Source of the DNA: JAFAVN01 sp036378375
GTDB lineage: Bacteria; Verrucomicrobiota; Verrucomicrobiia; Chthoniobacterales; JAFAMB01
Direction: 5' to 3'
DNA: 17,298 bases
NCBI GenBank assembly: GCA_036378375.1
Contig: DASUWQ010000338.1
Coordinates: 1 to 17,298 of the forward strand
The notes beneath the pieces are model-generated. The model had not been told where the DNA came from and made no database searches. It saw only the letters and a program-made list of their open reading frames with translations. Shown here one piece after another: positions 7,259-15,107 of the stretch (the first letter of the stretch is position 1; each line of letters starts with the position of its first letter). A program made the position numbers and the translations under genes.

Positions 7259-8206
7259 TCATTTCTCGCTCCCGCGCCTCGCGCCATAGATCTCCCGTGC
7301 TACACCCGCATCGCGCCCGATCTGTTCCTTAAGCTGAGTGAGGCTCTCGAATTTCTTTTCCGGGCGCAGAAACTCTAGAAAGCTCACCTCTACCTCGTCC
7401 CCGTAGATATCCTGGCCGAAATCAAAAAGGTGGATCTCAAGGATCCGTTCGCCCTTCGTCTGTTCAAGAGTGGGCCGGACGCCGATGTTAACGACACCGC
7501 CGTACTCTCGCCCTTTGTGCCAGGCTTTGACCGCGTATACACCGTTCGGGGGAAATTGCTCATTGTGGGCACGAAGGTTTGCGGTCGGGAAACCAAGTTG
7601 CTTCCCAAGAAGGTTGCCTTTGGTAACCGTTCCGAGGATCGTAAACGGTCTTCCCAAAAATTTCGCGGCTTGCGTCAGTTCACCTCTTTCGACAGCCTCC
7701 CGAACTCTGGTGCTGCTCACCACGTTGCCTTCGATAATGATGGGTTTCACCGTGTCTAAAGTGAAGCCTTCGCTGGTGGCAAGCTCACGCAAGAGATCCA
7801 CGGAGCCAGACCGATTGGCGCCGAAGCTCCAACCTTCACCAACACAAACCGTCTGCAGCCGTTTTGCAAAGTGAAGCAGCTGCAGAACGAAATCGCGCGG
7901 TGGTGTCCGCGAAAACGCGAGAGAGAATTCTTGCACTAAGAGGGCTCCGACGCCGAGTTGCTCAATTAGCAGAGTCTTATGCTGAGTTGAGGTGAGAAGC
8001 CGTGGTGCTTTCTCCGGGCGAAGCACACGAACCGGGTGCGGGTGAAAAGTTAGCACAACGGCTGTGCCACCGGCGTCAGCGGCCGCGGTGATCGCGCGCT
8101 TGATCACCGCCTGATGGCCGAGATGGATGCCATCGAAAACCCCGATAGCCAAGTGAATCGGCCCAGCGACGGACGAAAGCTGTTCTACCGATTGCAACAA
8201 CTTCAT
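7259..8206 (-). CDS. ribF: Bifunctional riboflavin kinase / FAD synthetase RibF
   Basis: 315 residues; converts riboflavin to FMN and FMN to FAD in the cytoplasm. The N-terminal nucleotidyltransferase half shows GVFDGIHLGHQ (22-32, the HxGH motif), VGEGWSFGANRSGS, and the SSTRVREAVERGEL motif. The C-terminal riboflavin kinase half shows GFPTANL, NGVYAV and NIGVRPT. I chose the ATG at 8206, four bases after the truB stop, because MKLL followed by the FDG motif about 20 residues later matches known RibF N-termini. An in-frame ATG at 8236 would overlap truB by 26 bases and add ten residues. It is last in the nusA-to-ribF operon. Confidence 0.95.
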   Translation of the reverse strand: MKLLQSVEQLSSVAGPIHLAIGVFDGIHLGHQAVIKRAITAAADAGGTAVVLTFHPHPVRVLRPEKAPRLLTSTQHKTLLIEQLGVGALLVQEFSLAFSRTPPRDFVLQLLHFAKRLQTVCVGEGWSFGANRSGSVDLLRELATSEGFTLDTVKPIIIEGNVVSSTRVREAVERGELTQAAKFLGRPFTILGTVTKGNLLGKQLGFPTANLRAHNEQFPPNGVYAVKAWHKGREYGGVVNIGVRPTLEQTKGERILEIHLFDFGQDIYGDEVEVSFLEFLRPEKKFESLTQLKEQIGRDAGVAREIYGARRGSEK

Positions 8207-8210
8207 GGGT

Positions 8211-8933
8211 TCAAGCCCCGCGCATGCGCGAGACATCGGGTAGAGAAATGATTCTTGTGGCTAAGGTTTCACGGCTAAGATCTCGAATGTCTTGGATCGT
8301 GGTCGCGTGATCAACCGAAAAGCGGCCAGACTTTGTGCGACGCAAATCGGAAAGATGGCCGCCGCATCCCAGCTCGACCCCAATGTCGTGTGCGTACGTC
8401 CTGACATAGAAGCCCTTGCTGCAGATGACGCGGAAGTCGACCTCCGGCAAGCGCAGCGCCTTTATTTCATGGGCATACACGTGGACAAAACGGGGTTCGC
8501 GTTCGACCACTTTGCCTTGGCGAGCCAGCTTATAAAGGGGTACGCCGTCTCGCTTGATCGCGGAAACCATAGGCGGCACTTGATAGAAGTCGCCATGAAA
8601 CTTCTTAAAGGCTAACTCAATTTTTCCCTGATCGATTCCCTCTACTGGACGGGTTTCAACCACGTTGCCATCCCGGTCTTGTGAATCGGTACTCACGCCC
8701 AGCGTTAAGGTCCCCACGTACTCTTTATCCTCGCTCATCAGGAGATCCTGAATCTTAGTGCCACGGCCGATTACGATTAGCAAAAGTCCGGTAGCAAAAG
8801 GATCGAGGGTACCGCAGTGACCTACCTTTTGCACTCCCAAGCGGTGACGGACCGTTGCCACGACATCGTGGCTGGTCATTTGCGCTTCTTTGTCGACTAG
8901 CAGCAACCCATCAAGGGTACTTAAGGACTTCAT
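8211..8933 (-). CDS. truB: tRNA pseudouridine-55 synthase TruB
   Basis: 240 residues; isomerises U55 in the T-loop of tRNAs. The catalytic Asp44 lies in HCGTLDPFATGLL, and the conserved active-site Tyr72 in DKEYVGTLTLG. The QVPPMVSAIK and SKGFYVRTY blocks follow. The protein ends soon after the core, without the extra C-terminal PUA-like domain of E. coli TruB, a form common outside gamma-proteobacteria. The start at 8933 overlaps the end of nrnA by 23 bases, typical of translational coupling in this operon. Confidence 0.96.
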   Translation of the reverse strand: MKSLSTLDGLLLVDKEAQMTSHDVVATVRHRLGVQKVGHCGTLDPFATGLLLIVIGRGTKIQDLLMSEDKEYVGTLTLGVSTDSQDRDGNVVETRPVEGIDQGKIELAFKKFHGDFYQVPPMVSAIKRDGVPLYKLARQGKVVEREPRFVHVYAHEIKALRLPEVDFRVICSKGFYVRTYAHDIGVELGCGGHLSDLRRTKSGRFSVDHATTIQDIRDLSRETLATRIISLPDVSRMRGA

Positions 8934-9888
8934 CGCTGACGTAACTGATTACCTTCGTACGCACCTCTTCCAGCGTACCCCGAATTCGTGCTCCGGCGGC
9001 CAACTGATGACCGCCGCCGCCCCACGTCGAGCAAATCCGATTCGCGTCTATGCGAAGGTCCTTTGACCGGACGCTGATCCGAACGCGTTGGTCCGGGAGT
9101 TCCTCGAAGAAGATTGCAACTACCACAGTATCGACGCTGCGAATGACGTCGATTAGGCCGTCGATATCCGCCGGGTCAATTGCCAATCTCGCTTTGGTTG
9201 CCTCAGTCAGGCTAAAGGTCGCGATGCGATCATTGGCGTGGAAGGTTGCGTCGTTCAGTAGTTGGCCCAGAAGTAGGATCCGTCGTTTCGGATAGCTTTC
9301 GTAGATGCGATTTGAGATGGTGGCGAGGTCGACACCGGCTTCAACCAATTTGCCGGCAATTGCAAAAGTCTGTGCAGTCGTGTTCTGGTAGCGAAACGAT
9401 CCCGTGTCCGTTGAGATCGCCACAAAAAGCGCGTCAGCGATTTCAGAAAAGAAGGGAAGTTTTTGGTCCTGCAACAGTTCGTAAATAATCTGTCCGGTGG
9501 CAGGAGCCTTAACATCGATGTAATTAAGGTCGCCGTAGCCTGGATTGCTCGTGTGATGGTCGATGTTCACGAGCGTTTTGCAGGCTCGGACCGCTTTGAT
9601 GCCGGTACCCAGCCGGTCTTTTGCTGCCGTATCCAGAGCTAAGACGATATCGAACTCCATCGGCGTATCCGGTGGTTTTGTGATCAGTTCGGAGCCGGTC
9701 AAGAAAGCGAAGCTTTCCGGAAGCCCGTCCTCGTTCCAAGCAATCACGGTCTTACCTAGTTTTTGTAAGGCCAGGGCCATCGCTAGCTGTGAGCCGATGG
9801 CATCTCCGTCTGGTCGCACATGGGTCAAGATCGCAACCGTCCCTGCCGACCGGAGAACCTTTCCGATTGGTGCAAATCCCTGGCTCAT
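8911..9888 (-). CDS. nrnA: DHH/DHHA1 phosphoesterase, NrnA-type nanoRNase / pAp phosphatase
   Basis: 325 residues. NrnA-type enzymes degrade 2-5 nucleotide RNA remnants and dephosphorylate 3'-phosphoadenosine 5'-phosphate, using two Mn ions. Metal-site motifs are in place: THVRPDGDAIG (H23, D27, D29), LALDTA (D86), and NIDHHTSN (D110, H111, H112). The DHHA1 substrate-binding domain ends in GGGGHQLAAGA. Its start shares an ATGA overlap with the rbfA stop. Position between rbfA and truB is the classic setting of this gene in many bacteria. Confidence 0.94.
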   Translation of the reverse strand: MSQGFAPIGKVLRSAGTVAILTHVRPDGDAIGSQLAMALALQKLGKTVIAWNEDGLPESFAFLTGSELITKPPDTPMEFDIVLALDTAAKDRLGTGIKAVRACKTLVNIDHHTSNPGYGDLNYIDVKAPATGQIIYELLQDQKLPFFSEIADALFVAISTDTGSFRYQNTTAQTFAIAGKLVEAGVDLATISNRIYESYPKRRILLLGQLLNDATFHANDRIATFSLTEATKARLAIDPADIDGLIDVIRSVDTVVVAIFFEELPDQRVRISVRSKDLRIDANRICSTWGGGGHQLAAGARIRGTLEEVRTKVISYVSDEVLKYP

Positions 9889-10238
9889 TCGTCCCGGGGC
9901 GGCTCGTCGAGGTCTTGAATGATCTCGAGTACGCGGTTACCGCGCTCAATCGAATTATCTAACTTGAAATGTAGGTGAGGGGTATATTTTAGCACCACTC
10001 GTTTTGACAGTTCCCGCTGAAGGGCGATTCGGTGTTCCTCTAGTTCGGCGATCACATCTGACTTTTGATAGCTTGCCCCGATGACGCTCACGTAGACATT
10101 GCAGTTTTTTAAGTCAGGGCTGATATCGACAGCAGGGATCGTCACTAAAACCTCAGACTCAAAATTGAGCTCTCTTGAAATCAATTCACTTAGCTCACGT
10201 TTTACTACTTCGTTGACCCGTTCGAGACGATGTTTCAT
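9885..10238 (-). CDS. rbfA: 30S ribosome-binding factor RbfA
   Basis: 117 residues, normal for the family. RbfA is a KH-like cold-shock protein that assists late 16S rRNA maturation in the 30S subunit. It opens with MKHRLERVNEVVKRELSELI and contains the VDISPDLKNCNVYVSVIG and LKYTPHLHFKLD blocks that define the fold. Its ribosome site appears to be GGTGA, six bases before the ATG, and those bases belong to the end of the inverted-repeat element that fills the infB-rbfA gap. It overlaps nrnA by four bases. Confidence 0.96.
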   Translation of the reverse strand: MKHRLERVNEVVKRELSELISRELNFESEVLVTIPAVDISPDLKNCNVYVSVIGASYQKSDVIAELEEHRIALQRELSKRVVLKYTPHLHFKLDNSIERGNRVLEIIQDLDEPPRDE

Positions 10239-10240
10239 AG

Positions 10241-10464
10241 AAATTCACCACGGAGACACAGAGGAGACGGAGTTAGGTCGCAAGAATGTTTAAAGCCTGT
10301 CAGGGTTTAGTCCCTCAGCCTTTGTGATCTTTGCGGCGTTGTTGTGCCTATCCACCTCCGTTTGAGTCTCCTAAGTTTATTAGCACAACAAGCGCCAAGG
10401 AAAACAGGACACAAATCCATCACTTCTCACTCTCTGTGATCTCTGTGTCTCTGTGGTGGAATTT
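10241..10464. repeat. Nested inverted-repeat element filling the infB-rbfA spacer (224 bp)
   Basis: Outer arms 10241-10263 and 10441-10464 are complementary apart from one insertion and one substitution; the motif is of the CCACAGAGACACAGAG kind. Inside, GGCGTTGTTGTGC (10335-10347) pairs with 10383-10396 with one extra base. The element starts 2 bases from the rbfA ATG and ends 5 bases from the infB stop, so it fits the gap exactly. It is probably a dispersed palindromic repeat; no protein is encoded. Confidence 0.65.
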
Positions 10465-10469
10465 GGGGC

Positions 10470-12782
10470 TTAAAGCTGTTGGGCGACCTTTTCCAACGTG
10501 TAACACTCGATGATATCGCCAACCTCGTATTCATTGAAATCTCCGAGCTTGCATCCGCATTCGACGCCGGCCCGGACCTCTTTCACATCGTCTTGGAACC
10601 GCCGCAGAGTAGCCAGTCCGCCGTCATAGATCGGCTGCCGCTTACGCAAAACCCGCGCTCTTCCTGAGCGAATGATTCTGCCATCGGTTACATAGCAACC
10701 CGCGACCGTACCCTTGGTCAGCTGGAACACCTGACGGATTTCAGCGTGGCCGGTAATGGCCTCTCGAATTTCCGGATCGAGCATCCCGACCATCGCTTCT
10801 TTCACTTGGTCGATCAGTTCGTAAATGATGCTGAAAAGCTTGATCTGGATGCCTTCGCGCTTGGCCGCGGCGGCTGCCTGGTTCTCGGTCTTAACATTGA
10901 ATCCGACAATGACCGCATTGGAAGCGCTCGCCAGCAGCACGTCTGATTCGCTGATTGCACCTACACCGGAGTGGATGATTTCCAGATCGATCTTCTTGCT
11001 CTCGATTTGGTCGAGAGCTGTGGCAATCGCTTCGCAAGATCCCTGCACGTCACACTTCAGAATTAGCTGCAGCTGTTTCTTGCCATCGCCTAAGTTATCG
11101 AAAAGCGATTCCAAGGTTGCTCTTTGCGGCATCGCGAGCTTCTGACTCCGGAGTTCCAGCAGCCTTTCTTCACTGAGCGCTCGGGCTGAGCGTTCGGATT
11201 CCATTACCAGCAACTCGTCACCGGCATTGGGTAATCCGGTGAAACCAAGGACCTTGACTGGCGTAGAAGGACCAGCCTCTTTCAGGTTTTGCCCGGCATC
11301 GCCGATCAAAGATTTCACTTTGCCCCAGTAGTTGCCGCAGATGAAGGCTTGACCCACGGTCAAAGTGCCTACCCGCACTACCACGGTAGCAGTCGGTCCG
11401 CGCCCTGGTTCTACCTGAGCCTCAATCACGTTACCACGAGCCGGTACCGAAGGGCTCGCCTTTAGCTCCATGATTTCGGACTGGAGCAACATCATCTCCA
11501 ACAAATGGTCGATGCCTGTGCCTTTTGTGGCCGACACTGGACAACAAATCGTGTTGCCACCCCAATCTTCAGGAGTAAGTCCACGTTCCTGTAGCTGGGT
11601 TTTTACTCGGTCCGGATTCGCAGACGCTAAGTCGATTTTGTTAATCGCGACGATGATCGGAACTTTTGCGGCCTTTGCGTGGTTAATTGCCTCAATCGTC
11701 TGCGGCATAATGCCGTCGTCGGCCGCCACCACCAGCACAACGATATCCGTAACGTTTGCGCCTCGGGCCCGCATCGCGGTGAATGCTTCGTGACCGGGAG
11801 TGTCCAGGAACGTGATCTTTTGATCGTTGTGCGTGACCGTGTAAGCGCCGATATGCTGGGTGATTCCACCAGCTTCACCTGCCGCCACCCGCGTCTTACG
11901 GATCGCATCCATTAACGAAGTCTTCCCATGGTCCACATGACCCATGAAAGTGATGATCGGAGGACGTGACTGCAGTTCTTTCTCCGGAGGTGTTACCGGG
12001 ACTGGTGGTTTTTCCACCACTGGCTCCGGTTTATGAACTCCACCGCCTTTTTCGCGTTTTTCGACCTCGAAGACAAAACCGTGCTTTTTGCAGATTGCGG
12101 CCGCTACGTCAGGTTCGATCGCGTGATTGATAGCAGCGAAGATATTCATCTCCATCAAATCACTGATCAGCTGAAATGGCTTGATGCCGATGCGCTGAGC
12201 AAGCTCGCGGACGATAATCGGCGGTTTGATGTGAACCGTTTTATCGTCGGATACCACCGGAGCTTTTTCGGCTGGGGCGGCTGGCGCGGGTTCGGCCGGC
12301 TCTGTCTTGGCCGGAGGCGCCGGTTCGGGCTCGATCGGTCTCGAAATTGTCGGCGGTCTGATCTTTGAGATCGGCGGGAGTACCGACCGCGTTTCAGTGG
12401 TAGCAGCCGGTTCGTTCTTCTTGGGGCGTCTCTCTTCGATTAGCGAAACTGTCTCTGGCTTTTGGACTGGTTTCGCTGGCGCGGCTGATGCTTGGGCGCC
12501 CGGCGTTTGTGCGGTCGATCCGTGTGCTGACCTAACCCCTTCTTTGGCACCATGAGCGGGTCTCTGCTCCTGTTCGTGAGCACGCGCCTTGCTGATCGGC
12601 GGTACCCCGGTCCGCTTGGCATGTGCGGGTTTATGTTCGGTAGTTCCCCGTGCAGCCGGTTTCTTCTTTGGAGTAATTAGATCGGTCGATTCCTTTGGTG
12701 CAGCACTCTTCTCGGCGGGAGCCTCAGGCTTCCGTTGGGGTTTTGGGGTGGATTCTTTTCGAGTGCTTGCTCGTGTAACCAT
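10470..12782 (-). CDS. infB: Translation initiation factor IF-2
   Basis: 770 residues; GTPase that brings initiator tRNA to the ribosome. Residues 1-180 are a disordered Lys/Pro/Ala/Glu-rich tail, then one IF2_N module (about 183-241). The G domain has G1 GHVDHGKT (281-288), the switch GIT (306-308), G3 DTPGHE (327-332), G4 NKID (381-384) and G5 SATK (417-420). Domains II to IV follow, ending in the C1/C2 modules. The start at 12782 is the first possible in this frame (a TAG lies five codons upstream) but it has only a poor ribosome site. A much better one precedes a short overlapping frame at 12810. It lies 42 bases after nusA. Confidence 0.97.
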   Translation of the reverse strand: MVTRASTRKESTPKPQRKPEAPAEKSAAPKESTDLITPKKKPAARGTTEHKPAHAKRTGVPPISKARAHEQEQRPAHGAKEGVRSAHGSTAQTPGAQASAAPAKPVQKPETVSLIEERRPKKNEPAATTETRSVLPPISKIRPPTISRPIEPEPAPPAKTEPAEPAPAAPAEKAPVVSDDKTVHIKPPIIVRELAQRIGIKPFQLISDLMEMNIFAAINHAIEPDVAAAICKKHGFVFEVEKREKGGGVHKPEPVVEKPPVPVTPPEKELQSRPPIITFMGHVDHGKTSLMDAIRKTRVAAGEAGGITQHIGAYTVTHNDQKITFLDTPGHEAFTAMRARGANVTDIVVLVVAADDGIMPQTIEAINHAKAAKVPIIVAINKIDLASANPDRVKTQLQERGLTPEDWGGNTICCPVSATKGTGIDHLLEMMLLQSEIMELKASPSVPARGNVIEAQVEPGRGPTATVVVRVGTLTVGQAFICGNYWGKVKSLIGDAGQNLKEAGPSTPVKVLGFTGLPNAGDELLVMESERSARALSEERLLELRSQKLAMPQRATLESLFDNLGDGKKQLQLILKCDVQGSCEAIATALDQIESKKIDLEIIHSGVGAISESDVLLASASNAVIVGFNVKTENQAAAAAKREGIQIKLFSIIYELIDQVKEAMVGMLDPEIREAITGHAEIRQVFQLTKGTVAGCYVTDGRIIRSGRARVLRKRQPIYDGGLATLRRFQDDVKEVRAGVECGCKLGDFNEYEVGDIIECYTLEKVAQQL

Positions 12783-12810
12783 GACTGATCTGTTTCTCTA
12801 AATCTCGCAT
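12724..12810 (-). CDS. Possible 28-codon upstream ORF overlapping the infB start
   Basis: In the nusA-infB gap, GAGGTG sits six bases before an ATG at 12810. That frame reads MRDLEKQISHGYTSKHSKRI and ends in TGA at 12724, 58 bases inside infB in another frame. The ribosome site is far better than that of infB itself. It could be a coupling or leader peptide, or a chance frame. There is no homology that I recognise. Confidence 0.3.
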   Translation of the reverse strand: MRDLEKQISHGYTSKHSKRIHPKTPTEA

Positions 12811-12824
12811 TCGCTCCACCTCTT

Positions 12825-14087
12825 TCAGATGGACGCCAATTTACGTTCGTGTTCTTTCTTAGCCGATTCCTGAATTTTCTGCGCCTGCCCGACATCGATC
12901 TGCAACAGTTCTGCGATATCGTTTGGATCAGCCTCCAAAATCCCGTCGATGCTATTCATCCCTGCCCGAGCCAGCGACCGAGCTGTTTCCTCGTCGATAT
13001 TCAGCGTCTTAGCAAGAGTCGTGATAGCCTGAGCCAATTTTTGCTCAAACGCGTGCGTAACCGACTCGTCCTTGGAAATGTTAATCTCCCAGCCGGTCAA
13101 CCGGGAAGTCAACCGGGCATTCTGGCCGCGGCGCCCGATCGCCAGCGAGAGCTGATCTTCGTCCACCGTTACCTGAACCGCTTTCCGTTCCTCATCGATG
13201 GTGATCGATTTGATCTTGGCCGGTTTTAGCGCCTCCATGACGAATTCCCGCGGGTCGGCGCTCCAGCGGATAATATCCACTTTTTCCTGGTTCAGTTCCC
13301 GAACAATGTTTTTAACTCGCGAACCCCGCATCCCGACACACGCGCCTACCGGGTCTACCTTTTCGTCGGCGGACCAAACCGCAATCTTGGTACGATAACC
13401 TGCTTCCCGAGATATTGCCTTAATCTCGACGGTCCGATCGGCAATCTCGCTGACCTCAACCTCAAACAAGCGGCGCACAAAATTGGGATGGCTCCTTGAG
13501 ATGATGATCTCCGGTCCGCGGTTCGTGTTTTCAACCGCCACCACATATGCCCGAATCCGATCCCCTATATTATAGTCCTCAGTGGCGACTCGCTCGCGCA
13601 TCGGCATCACCGCTTCAAATTTGCCGAGGTCCACGACCACATCTGATCGATCAAACCGCCGTACCGTGCCACTCACAATCTCACCGGCTCGGTCCTTGAA
13701 CTCATCAAAAATCATTTCCTTTTCGATCTGGCGGATCCGCTGCAGGATGGCCTGGCGAGCAGTTTGAGCAGCGATTCGGCCAAAACCTTCTGGCGTCACT
13801 TCCACCTCGATCACGTCACCTACCACGGCATCCGGCTTGATCTTTCTCGCCCGCGCCAGAGGAATCTCGTCGTGTATGCTCCGCACTACGTCGGCAACGA
13901 TCAAATTGGCTAGAGCCGTGATCTCCCCGCTTTTCGGATCAATAGTCACTCGCAGATCACGGGCAGGCCCCACGCTTTTTTTTGCGGCCGTAAGCAAGGC
14001 ACCCGATAAAGCCTCAAGCAGTATTTCCCGCTTAATGCCTTTCTCGCGCTCCATGTAATCGAGCACCGCAAGTAGATCGCTGTTCAT
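12825..14087 (-). CDS. nusA: Transcription termination/antitermination factor NusA
   Basis: 420 residues; binds RNA polymerase and nascent RNA to control pausing, termination and antitermination. Order: NusA N-terminal domain (1 to about 125, MNSDLLAVLDYMEREKGIKR), S1 domain (about 133-205, GEIVSGTVRRFDRSDVVVDL), KH1 with VDPVGACVGMRGSRVKNIV, KH2 with LSLAIGRRGQNARLT, and a single helix-hairpin-helix-type C-terminal region (about 355-410). It lacks the second acidic repeat of E. coli NusA. It is the first gene of the operon here; rimP, the usual upstream neighbour, is absent. Confidence 0.96.
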   Translation of the reverse strand: MNSDLLAVLDYMEREKGIKREILLEALSGALLTAAKKSVGPARDLRVTIDPKSGEITALANLIVADVVRSIHDEIPLARARKIKPDAVVGDVIEVEVTPEGFGRIAAQTARQAILQRIRQIEKEMIFDEFKDRAGEIVSGTVRRFDRSDVVVDLGKFEAVMPMRERVATEDYNIGDRIRAYVVAVENTNRGPEIIISRSHPNFVRRLFEVEVSEIADRTVEIKAISREAGYRTKIAVWSADEKVDPVGACVGMRGSRVKNIVRELNQEKVDIIRWSADPREFVMEALKPAKIKSITIDEERKAVQVTVDEDQLSLAIGRRGQNARLTSRLTGWEINISKDESVTHAFEQKLAQAITTLAKTLNIDEETARSLARAGMNSIDGILEADPNDIAELLQIDVGQAQKIQESAKKEHERKLASI

Positions 14088-14390
14088 ATAAACAATAAGG
14101 GACCGAGCGGCCCTAGCCTGGCTTTGCAGCCTGCTCCAGCCATTTCGGTCGAGTCTTTTAATCTAAGACGAAAAAGTTGACCGTCAACTGGGTAAGGGAA
14201 CACGCTCTAAGCCCGGAATCCGTACACGCAGCTACAACGCTCAGTCTTACGAGCAGAGATTACATTCACAGCACGATCGCAAAGGCCGCAAAGGAAAAAG
14301 ATCGTGCGGTTCTAAAACTTCGTGAAAATTCGTCTCCGTATCCTTGTTGTTAAGAGTCCGTACTTCAACTCCTTTAACCACTTATTGGTA
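14088..14390. other. Spacer between vapC and nusA
   Basis: About 300 bases without a gene. It holds the nusA promoter with a palindrome (14160-14188) and a stem-loop with perfect 8-bp arms, GCACGATC (14271-14278) and GATCGTGC (14300-14307), whose loop contains CTTTGCGGCCTTTGC when read on the minus strand. The latter lies about 85 bases past the vapC stop and could be its terminator, though it lacks a U-run. Nothing else is evident. Confidence 0.5.
14160..14188 (-). promoter_or_regulatory. Candidate nusA-operon promoter overlapped by a palindrome
   Basis: On the minus strand a TTGACG -35 box (14187-14182) and a TAGATT -10 box (14165-14160) are 16 bases apart. The -35 box is part of a perfect palindrome GTTGAC-C-GTCAAC (14176-14188), which looks like an operator site. 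The nusA ATG is about 65-70 bases downstream of the predicted start. Confidence 0.45.
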
Positions 14391-14822
14391 TCAAGATGTA
14401 GCTACGATAAACCGGTATTGTCTCCCATGTTTCCGCCCGAAGCGGGCTATGCGCGCATCATACGTGACCAACGGACAGCCCAGCTCAATTGCCGTGGCAA
14501 CGAGTAATCGGTCCGCCGGATCGCGATGTTCAAGTTGGTGAAGCTGATAGCTACGCGAGGCTGCATCGTGGCTCAAGCGAACAGCCTCGACACCGGGTCG
14601 GTCAAGAAATCGCCGTAGCCAAGCATCAACAGGAATGTCGAGGTCGATTAAACCGCGGTCAACGAGCAGCGCAATTTCCCAGGCAGTGACGGAGCTGGTG
14701 TAGATCGTTCCTCCGGCCCGCCAACATCCGTCGATCAGCGTTCGGGTGGAAGCACTCAGGCGCTCGTTCCCGCTATCCAGCCAAAGAACGATGTGTGTGT
14801 CCAATAGGAGACTGTCGTTCAT
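14391..14822 (-). CDS. vapC: PIN-domain toxin VapC
   Basis: 143 residues; a Mg-dependent endoribonuclease toxin of the type II VapBC family that typically cuts tRNA or rRNA. The acidic PIN residues are present: D8 in LLLDTHIVLW, E49 in VTAWEIALL, D101 and D104 in HRDPADRLLVATA, and D122 in VTYDARI. The toxin should therefore be active. Its ATG overlaps the antitoxin stop by four bases (ATGA), so translation is coupled and the pair is complete. Confidence 0.93.
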   Translation of the reverse strand: MNDSLLLDTHIVLWLDSGNERLSASTRTLIDGCWRAGGTIYTSSVTAWEIALLVDRGLIDLDIPVDAWLRRFLDRPGVEAVRLSHDAASRSYQLHQLEHRDPADRLLVATAIELGCPLVTYDARIARFGRKHGRQYRFIVATS

Positions 14823-15073
14823 CTTTCGATCTCCTCGCCTGTCTCAGCATCCGGTAATACGTCAAGAGCGGTCTCAACTAGGTCAACTCCTTCCTGAATT
14901 TTCACGGATCCCTGGTGGGCGCCAAAGAGCGATCCTCCGCGAGCGTTCTGTTCCAAGAGACGCTGAACTGCCAAGGCGACGAGTTGAGTCTTGTTACCGC
15001 CGGTTAACTTCTGGGCGGCATCTTCGATCAGAGCGACCACTTCTGGGCGATTGATCGTAACAACATTTGCCAT
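14819..15073 (-). CDS. vapB: Antitoxin VapB, PSK/Rv0623-type
   Basis: 84 residues. The N-terminal part (about 5-50, with VTINRPEVVALIEDAAQKL, the TGGNKTQLVALAVQRLL stretch and GGSLFGAHQGS) matches the PSK-type antitoxin family that has a ribbon-helix-helix-like DNA-binding segment. The C-terminal tail (about 58-84) is acidic and should wrap the toxin. It lies just upstream of vapC with a four-base overlap. The start at 15073 is only five bases after a consensus -10 box, so the mRNA probably has no leader and no Shine-Dalgarno site. The palindrome over the promoter is the likely autoregulatory site. Confidence 0.93.
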   Translation of the reverse strand: MANVVTINRPEVVALIEDAAQKLTGGNKTQLVALAVQRLLEQNARGGSLFGAHQGSVKIQEGVDLVETALDVLPDAETGEEIER

Positions 15074-15075
15074 GT

Positions 15076-15107
15076 TTCATTATATCATTACTCATATAAT
15101 GAATCAA
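15076..15107 (-). promoter_or_regulatory. vapBC promoter with embedded palindromic operator
   Basis: Minus strand: TTGATT (15107-15102), 17-base spacer, TATAAT (15084-15079). A perfect 10-bp inverted repeat, TTCATTATAT (15076-15085) and ATATAATGAA (15094-15103), with 8 bases between, covers the -10 box and reaches the -35 box. This is the arrangement expected for VapB/VapBC autorepression. Confidence 0.75.

Noticed and set aside
8558..8584. Val instead of Tyr in the PPMYSALK block of TruB (residue 123), first thought to be a lost catalytic residue
   Set aside because: Counting against the E. coli protein places the important Tyr76 in the DKRYRV block, which is kept here as Tyr72; the catalytic Asp44 is also present.
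12677..12895. A 72-codon minus-strand frame bridging nusA and infB
   Set aside because: It overlaps both genes in a different frame with no own ribosome site; only the inner start at 12810 has a good one and is reported separately.
14391..15073. vapBC as part of a larger defence island
   Set aside because: Neighbours on both sides are housekeeping genes or spacers; no other defence gene is present in the window.
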